17,086 nucleotides of DNA, taken from contig JAVZCX010000014.1 of the NCBI GenBank assembly GCA_038874185.1, forward strand, positions 1-17,086. Direction: 5' to 3'. Within the stretch, counting starts at the first letter, position 1. Every line of letters begins with the position of its first letter. Shown piece by piece: positions 12,674 to 17,086 of the stretch. The notes beneath the pieces are model-generated. The model was given only the letters and a program-made list of their open reading frames with translations. It searched no databases and had not been told where the DNA came from. Both the position numbers and the translations under genes were made by a program. The DNA comes from DTQF01 sp038874185. Its GTDB lineage: Archaea > Micrarchaeota > Micrarchaeia > CABMEP01.

Positions 12674-14380
12674 ATGAAAATAAAGTTGAAAATGAAGTTT
12701 GCACAGAATGGATTATGCGTCAAGACCCAGAGTTGCAGAATATTCTCTATTTTAATTTTTATTTTACTCTCTTTTTCTGTTTTGTTTTCATTTCCAGTTG
12801 ATGTGAAATGGAAGGTTCAAACAACACAGACTTCAACACCACCAGTAATAGGACAGGACTATCTGTTTTCAATCTCAGACTCCGGAAATGTGGTAGCATT
12901 TAATCGCTTCACAATGTCAAGAGTTTGGAACTTGGATTTGGGCAAAAGCGTGAAGTATCAATCAAGTTTCATAGGCAACATTCTTTTCGTTCCAGCTGAA
13001 AATACATTATTTGCGGTTTCAAAAGATGGACGCATGATAGGAAATGCATCATTCAATTCTACCATATCCACCCAGGTTGTTCAGATAGGTTCCAATTTAG
13101 TATTTGCAACAAGGGATGGAAATGTATATGTAATGTCGCAACCGGAAAATACATTTACAAATAGAAACATAGTAAAAACATTTAGGCTAGATGGAGAAAT
13201 AGATTCATCATTCGCTTTAAGTGGAAACAAGATTTTCATAGCTACAGTCAGCGGCAAGATTTACTCAATAGACCCGACCGGTTCTTCAGTTCTTCTATAC
13301 GATCTCGGGTATTCAGTCTGGAGATCAAGACTTGCCATCACTAATAATACAATTTATGTCCCAGCCGAGCATTCATTATACGCAGTTGACATGCAGGGCA
13401 AGCTCATCATTGTAAAAAGAATTGCAGACGGCAATCTCAATTCAATAGCAACAGACGGACAGAGGCTTTATGCAGGTTCAGATGATGGTTATTTGTATTC
13501 TTTGGATCTTGAAGGCAATGCCATTTGGAAGTTCAAAACAAACAATTCGATCAAAAGCGTTCCAGTTATTCTTCAAGATTCAATAATCATCTCTTCCAGG
13601 GATAACAATATATACAGCATAAGTAAGGAAGGAAGGCTTAAATGGAACATTTCGGTTTCAGACTGGCCAAGCGAAATAGTAGAAGAAAAAGGAATTTTTT
13701 ATTTCACTACATATGATGGAGCAGTTTATGCAGTCTCATTACTTTCATGTCAAATAACAAATCCGGAAGTCAGTTCTACAATTCTTCCAATTGTTGCAGT
13801 AGCGGGTGATGCTTATTCAGAGAATGGAGTAAAATCAGTTCAAGTAAGAACACTGCCGGGAGAATGGCAATCTGTTAGTTTGCATGGAGATGGAAATAAT
13901 TTAAGTTGGTCTGGAAATATTCAGATTACAGGATTTACAGAAGGGGAAGTATCTCTTCAGTGTAGAGTAATAGACAAATATGATAATCAAGAACAACCCC
14001 CTTATTTTACTTCAACTTATAATTTTGTTTTCTCAGAAGAAAAACTTCCTAAGATAAACGTTTCTTATCCTTTACAAGTTAATGTTAATCAACCGATTAT
14101 AATAAAATTCTTTACTACCGAAGGAGCCATCTTAACAGATGTTAATGTAAAAATTGGCGGAGAAACATTCAAAGTGACAGATAAATCAGGACAGTTTACA
14201 TACACTCCTACAAAAGAGGGAGACTTAACTATTTATATTGAAAAATCAGGTTATCAACAGAGACAAATACAAATAAAAGTTACAAAACCTTTAATTCAAC
14301 CGATATATGTAGTGATAATATTTATTGTTGCAGTAGCGATAGTCATATACTCCTCAATAAGAAAAGGAACTTGGAAATAA
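12674..14380 (+). CDS. exported PQQ-type beta-propeller protein with C-terminal membrane anchor
   Basis: The 568-residue product has an N-terminal hydrophobic stretch (about 22-40, signal peptide or anchor). Eight repeats of the form GxhYxh...G follow, spaced about 40 residues (near 71, 110, 148, 193, 233, 271, 310 and 348; for example DGYLYSLDLEGNAIWKF). These fit an eight-bladed PQQ/quinoprotein-like propeller. Residues about 360-540 are strand-rich, probably two Ig-like domains (NPEVSSTILPIVAVAG; PLQVNVNQPIIIKFF). A membrane helix (about 543-561) and a short basic tail end it. The propeller would be outside the cell. No PQQ-dehydrogenase catalytic domain is evident, so a structural, binding or assembly role is likelier than redox catalysis. 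The ATG is six bases after the rpl11 stop, suggesting co-transcription. The 3' end overlaps the convergent DUF1405 gene by 38 bases. Confidence 0.85.
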   Translation: MKIKLKMKFAQNGLCVKTQSCRIFSILIFILLSFSVLFSFPVDVKWKVQTTQTSTPPVIGQDYLFSISDSGNVVAFNRFTMSRVWNLDLGKSVKYQSSFIGNILFVPAENTLFAVSKDGRMIGNASFNSTISTQVVQIGSNLVFATRDGNVYVMSQPENTFTNRNIVKTFRLDGEIDSSFALSGNKIFIATVSGKIYSIDPTGSSVLLYDLGYSVWRSRLAITNNTIYVPAEHSLYAVDMQGKLIIVKRIADGNLNSIATDGQRLYAGSDDGYLYSLDLEGNAIWKFKTNNSIKSVPVILQDSIIISSRDNNIYSISKEGRLKWNISVSDWPSEIVEEKGIFYFTTYDGAVYAVSLLSCQITNPEVSSTILPIVAVAGDAYSENGVKSVQVRTLPGEWQSVSLHGDGNNLSWSGNIQITGFTEGEVSLQCRVIDKYDNQEQPPYFTSTYNFVFSEEKLPKINVSYPLQVNVNQPIIIKFFTTEGAILTDVNVKIGGETFKVTDKSGQFTYTPTKEGDLTIYIEKSGYQQRQIQIKVTKPLIQPIYVVIIFIVAVAIVIYSSIRKGTWK

Positions 14381-15014
14381 ATTTTGAATTAATATATCTT
14401 TTATTAATCTCATCTAAAATATTTCTATTTTCATTCCCACTTTTCCAAATAATATAGCTACAGATAAACGTAAGTGAGAGAGTTATTATTGCTACTATTT
14501 CTATTCCTTCATTTGGAATCATTGGACGTGTTCCAATCAAATAATCAAAAGTGTCATTAAGCAAATAGAATACAAATATTAGGACCAAATCTTTTTTCTT
14601 TATTTCTAAGCCGGTTAAAGCAAGTCCTTCCAATGTCAGACCCAAATGTGCAATAAATAAAATCGAGTAAGTAAAAGGATCAGAAAAGAGAAAGTAATTA
14701 TAATAAAATAGGATTACAAACATAGTCCATATTCCATATTTAATTGAACCGACTGCAGTGAAATTAGTAAGGAATCTAAATAACCCAAGTAATTTTTGGT
14801 TAGTGGGATTTTTTATATTTTCTTTTTTATATATTTTTCTCACTTTCCAAGTTAGTATAATCCCAACCAATAACGCTTGTAAAGGACAGTCAATTATTAA
14901 TATCGAGTATAAAAAGTTCCAATCAGAAAGTTGATCTGAATAGTAGTAGATACCGTATAAAAATCCTATAAAATTTATAACTGCTATAACCAGTAGTAGA
15001 TTTTCTTCTTGCAT
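14343..15014 (-). CDS. DUF1405-like multi-pass membrane protein
   Basis: This 223-residue protein has about six or seven hydrophobic segments. Conserved-looking blocks fit DUF1405 (YpjA-like, COG4347): FIGFLYGIYYYSDQL (15-29), IIDCPLQALLV (40-50), GSIKYGIWTMFVILFY (89-104), HLGLTLEGL (123-131) and the DYLIGTRPMIP end (157-167). The function of this family is not known. The longest frame starts at 15053 and overlaps the acyltransferase stop (TAATG), but that ATG has no ribosome-binding site. The ATG at 15014 has AGTG (15023-15020) with a five-base spacer and begins right before the first membrane segment, so I chose it. It is the second gene of a two-gene minus-strand unit. Its last 38 bases overlap the end of the propeller gene, tail to tail. 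Confidence 0.78.
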   Translation of the reverse strand: MQEENLLLVIAVINFIGFLYGIYYYSDQLSDWNFLYSILIIDCPLQALLVGIILTWKVRKIYKKENIKNPTNQKLLGLFRFLTNFTAVGSIKYGIWTMFVILFYYNYFLFSDPFTYSILFIAHLGLTLEGLALTGLEIKKKDLVLIFVFYLLNDTFDYLIGTRPMIPNEGIEIVAIITLSLTFICSYIIWKSGNENRNILDEINKRYINSKFISKFLFLLRSI

Positions 15015-15019
15015 TTTGT

Positions 15020-15023
15020 CACT
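15020..15023 (-). promoter_or_regulatory. ribosome-binding site deciding the DUF1405 start
   Basis: On the minus strand AGTG precedes the ATG at 15014 by five bases, the spacing seen throughout the window. The upstream ATG at 15053 has only AT-rich sequence before it. Confidence 0.55.
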
Positions 15024-15052
15024 TTCTATATTTACAGGATGTATAAGAATCA

Positions 15053-15529
15053 TTATTTAATAATTTTTATAGGCACCCCTCCAACAAAACTGTTTTCTCT
15101 AACGTCCTTATTCACAAGGGACATTGCAGATATCTTAGCATTATCTCCTATCTTAACTCCTGGAAGTATGGTGCTATTTGCCCCTATCATAACATTTTTA
15201 CCTATGTCGACATTTCCTATTCTTAATTCTTCTTGTAAGAATTCATGTGCCAATACTGTAGTATTAAATCCTATTATAGTATTATCTTCTATTTTGATTA
15301 ATTCAGGAAAAAAGATATCAAATGTTACACCTAATCCAACCGATACATCCTTACCAATCTTCATTCCAGCCATTTTATAAAGTAATCTTTTGATTGTCAA
15401 TGAAGGTATGTATTTAGCGAGATAAATCAATATGAAATTATATATTATTATCAAAGGGTTTTTTACTTTATACCAATAAAGAAGCGAATTTCCTTTTTCA
15501 GAGAATCTTATAGATCTGACTCTTCTCAT
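15053..15529 (-). CDS. hexapeptide-repeat (left-handed beta-helix) acyltransferase
   Basis: The 158-residue product ends in a left-handed beta-helix of imperfect [LIV]-G-x4 repeats (about 57-155: MKIGKDVSVGLGV, IKIEDNTIIGFNTTV, VDIGKNVMIGANSTIL, VKIGDNAKISAMSLV). This is followed by the GVPIKIIK closing motif of the WbbJ/maltose-acetyltransferase group. His95 in VLAHEF is the likely catalytic base. These enzymes O-acetylate sugars using acetyl-CoA, often in surface glycan synthesis; substrate specificity cannot be read here. The first 55 residues are basic and partly hydrophobic (PLIIIYNFILIYLAKYI), possibly membrane-associating. The start has AGTG (15538-15535) with a five-base spacer. It is divergent from rpl1 and upstream of the DUF1405 gene. 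Confidence 0.88.
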   Translation of the reverse strand: MRRVRSIRFSEKGNSLLYWYKVKNPLIIIYNFILIYLAKYIPSLTIKRLLYKMAGMKIGKDVSVGLGVTFDIFFPELIKIEDNTIIGFNTTVLAHEFLQEELRIGNVDIGKNVMIGANSTILPGVKIGDNAKISAMSLVNKDVRENSFVGGVPIKIIK

Positions 15530-15574
15530 TTAATCACTCTTTTAGTCACTTAGTTTAATCCATGAAACAATAAT

Positions 15575-15587
15575 ATTTTTAAATTAT
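15575..15587 (-). promoter_or_regulatory. TATA box for the acyltransferase-DUF1405 unit
   Basis: On the minus strand ATAATTTAAAAAT lies about 50 bases before the acyltransferase ATG (15529). The start would be near 15556, leaving a leader of about 27 bases with the AGTG element. Confidence 0.45.
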
Positions 15588-15627
15588 CGCATTGTATATA
15601 TCTTATCTATTATAGTAATAAATACGC

Positions 15628-15645
15628 ACAGATCTTTATATCTGT
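15628..15645 (+). promoter_or_regulatory. rpl1 TATA box inside a 6-bp inverted repeat
   Basis: ACAGAT (15628-15633) and ATCTGT (15640-15645) are perfect inverse complements around CTTTAT. The TATA-like TTTATAT falls in the centre. A start about 25 bases downstream (near 15663) would leave a short leader with GGTG at 15673-15676. The palindrome could be an operator for a dimeric repressor that blocks TBP, but this is inferred from position only. Confidence 0.45.
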
Positions 15646-15681
15646 TGCCCGTATAACCGCATTCTGCGGGAGGGTGTTTAG

Positions 15682-16314
15682 ATGATTAATGACGAGAACA
15701 TTAAACAGGCTATTTCAAAGGCTTTAGAGGAAAAAGGTTCAAGAAAGTTTGTACAGTCTGTTGAGATGGCTGTGAATTTTAAAAACATAGATATGTCAAA
15801 ACAGGAGAACAAGCTTAATCTTGAAGTTACGCTTCCAAAAGGAAGAGGAAAAAACATAAACTTAGTGGTATTTGCAGATGGAAATGTTGCAGCTGATGCA
15901 AAGGCAGCAGGAGCAGAATTTGTAATAGGTAGTGATCAAATTTCAAAATATAAAAAATCAGACATAAAAAGACTTGCAAAGAATTCAGAGTTTTTTGCAC
16001 AACCTCAATTGATGGTATTAGTTGGTAAGAATTTCGGTCAGATTCTTGGTGGAAGAGGAAAGATTCCAAAGCCTCTTGTTGGAAATGTTTCTCTAATGCT
16101 TAAAAACGCGAGAAACGTTGTAAAGATAAGATCGAGAGGAAAGTTTCTTCCTGTTGTTCACTGTGCTATCGGAACAGAAAATATGTCTGTGGATGACCTT
16201 ACCGAAAACGCGAAAGCAGTTCTCAATGCAATAAGAAATAAAGTTGGTGGAGACTCTGTAATAAAATCAGTTGTAATCAAACTTTCCATGGGTAAACCAG
16301 TTAAGGTCGAATAA
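15682..16314 (+). CDS. rpl1: large ribosomal subunit protein L1
   Basis: The 210-residue protein of the mobile L1 stalk binds 23S rRNA helices 76-78 and in several archaea and bacteria also represses its own operon. Family features are KFVQSVEMAVNFKNIDM (23-39), LPKGRGKNINLVVFADG, the conserved GRGKIPKPLVGNV segment and the VVHCAIGTENMSVDDL end-domain strand. Length is normal for archaea. The start has GGTG (15673-15676) with a five-base spacer, and rpl10 follows after 16 bases. Unlike the usual order, rpl11 is separated from it by three genes, and rpl1 has its own promoter region. Confidence 0.97.
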   Translation: MINDENIKQAISKALEEKGSRKFVQSVEMAVNFKNIDMSKQENKLNLEVTLPKGRGKNINLVVFADGNVAADAKAAGAEFVIGSDQISKYKKSDIKRLAKNSEFFAQPQLMVLVGKNFGQILGGRGKIPKPLVGNVSLMLKNARNVVKIRSRGKFLPVVHCAIGTENMSVDDLTENAKAVLNAIRNKVGGDSVIKSVVIKLSMGKPVKVE

Positions 16315-16330
16315 ATAAAAGGTGATATTT

Positions 16331-17086
16331 ATGGTAAGCGCACTTGAAATTAAAAAGCAGAAAGTTAATGAAATAGCTAATCAATTAAAATCAGCAAAAG
16401 TTGTTGCAGTCGTAGATTTGCATACTTTACCAAATGCTCTTTTACATCAGATAAGAAAAGAACTAAAAAGTGAAGCAAAAATTATAATATATAAGACATC
16501 ACTTCTTAGAAGAGCACTTAAATTAGCGAATCTAAATCAATTACTTCCGGCAATGAAAGGAGAAAAAGCACTAATTATTGCAAATATGGATCCATTCAAA
16601 CTTTACAAAAAGATGAATGCAAATCCATTGAAGGTTTATGCAAAGCCAGGTCAAATTGCTCCTTATGATATAATCGTACCTGCTGGAGAAACACAATTAC
16701 CACCAGGTCCGATCCTGACAGAGCTTAAGACTGCAGGAATAGATGCAAGGATACAGGCTGGAAAGGTTGCAGTTGGAAAGGATTCTTTGGTTGCAAAGAA
16801 GGGCGAAGTTATAAAGGATGTAGTGGCTAAGGCATTACAGAAATTAGATATAAAGCCTTTTGAAGTTAGAGTTCATGTTCCTCTTGCATATGAAGATGGA
16901 ATAGTATATAGCGAGGAGCTTCTCAACGTTGATGAGAAGAAATTATTGTCAGATATGACAACTGGATACTTTAATGCAAGAGCAATTTCAATGGAGATTG
17001 GATACATAACAAAAGACACGATAGAGCCTTTGATGCAGAAGGCATATCGCAATGCAAGATACATTGGAATTGAGAAAGATATCATG
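16331..17086 (+). CDS. rpl10: large ribosomal subunit protein L10 (P0), 3'-partial
   Basis: The frame is open from the ATG at 16331 to the window end (252 codons, no stop), so the gene is truncated by the edge. The rRNA-binding N-domain (KKQKVNEIANQLKSAKVVAV, IIYKTSLLRRAL) and the archaeal/eukaryal P0 insert (GETQLPPGPILTELKTAGI, IQAGKVAVGKDSLVAKKGE) are clear. The C-terminal helix that binds L12 dimers must lie beyond the window. L10 anchors the stalk that recruits translational GTPases. GGTG (16321-16324) precedes the ATG with a six-base spacer. rpl12 is expected next by family gene order but cannot be seen. Confidence 0.96.
   Translation, partial: MVSALEIKKQKVNEIANQLKSAKVVAVVDLHTLPNALLHQIRKELKSEAKIIIYKTSLLRRALKLANLNQLLPAMKGEKALIIANMDPFKLYKKMNANPLKVYAKPGQIAPYDIIVPAGETQLPPGPILTELKTAGIDARIQAGKVAVGKDSLVAKKGEVIKDVVAKALQKLDIKPFEVRVHVPLAYEDGIVYSEELLNVDEKKLLSDMTTGYFNARAISMEIGYITKDTIEPLMQKAYRNARYIGIEKDIM

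Noticed and set aside
15015..15053. TAATG-coupled longer start for the DUF1405 protein
   Set aside because: Translational coupling is possible, but the ATG at 15014 has the window's usual RBS and sits right before the first membrane segment. It remains an alternative.

Overview
The window looks like a low-GC archaeal chromosome. Archaea-only or archaeal-type genes include both subunits of DNA topoisomerase VI, an aDim2/Pno1-type KH protein, AMP phosphorylase with ribose-1,5-bisphosphate isomerase, an Spt5/NusG of archaeal size and architecture, archaeal L11, L1 and L10 (P0), and a tRNA with an intron at 37/38 that folds a bulge-helix-bulge. The gene order (dim2-top6B-top6A and ftsZ-secE-nusG-rpl11-rpl1-rpl10) is the euryarchaeal/DPANN one. 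I infer a euryarchaeon-related or DPANN lineage, but the window alone cannot fix the phylum.

Layout. Positions 1-479 hold the 3' part of a KH-domain rRNA-processing protein. Positions 622-3538 hold top6B-top6A, making topoisomerase VI. Positions 3776-5467 hold an unrecognised 437-aa protein and a small helix-turn-helix protein with a TTG start. At 5596-5693 there is an intron-containing tRNA-Asn(GTT), convergent with a minus-strand block (5696-9998). In transcription order that block is R15P isomerase, AMP phosphorylase interrupted in its phosphate-binding loop by a 429-aa LAGLIDADG intein, and a membrane-anchored DUF192 protein. From 10108 the plus strand carries ftsZ, secE, nusG/spt5 and rpl11. 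Then comes an atypical interruption: an exported PQQ-type beta-propeller protein (plus), a DUF1405-like membrane protein and a hexapeptide-repeat acyltransferase (both minus). The ribosomal series resumes with rpl1 and a partial rpl10 that runs off the right edge.

How the genes work together. The left block is information processing (rRNA maturation, topology). The central minus block is nucleoside-monophosphate degradation: AMP phosphorylase makes ribose-1,5-bisphosphate, and the isomerase converts it to ribulose-1,5-bisphosphate. RuBisCO, the expected next enzyme, is not in the window. The right block couples cell division, protein export, transcription elongation and the ribosomal stalk, with a three-gene envelope-related cassette inserted between rpl11 and rpl1.

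Translation signals are very regular. Most genes start with (G/A)GTG, then exactly five bases, then ATG. This rule moves the starts of secE, nusG and the DUF1405 gene downstream of the longest open frame. Two genes (the R15P isomerase and the 437-aa unknown) lack this motif and instead have a TATA-like box about 26 bases before the ATG, as expected for leaderless messages. No gene-free stretch exceeds 300 bases; the gaps of 110-240 bases hold promoters, T-tracts and small inverted repeats. I see no CRISPR array, rRNA gene, insertion sequence or integrase.
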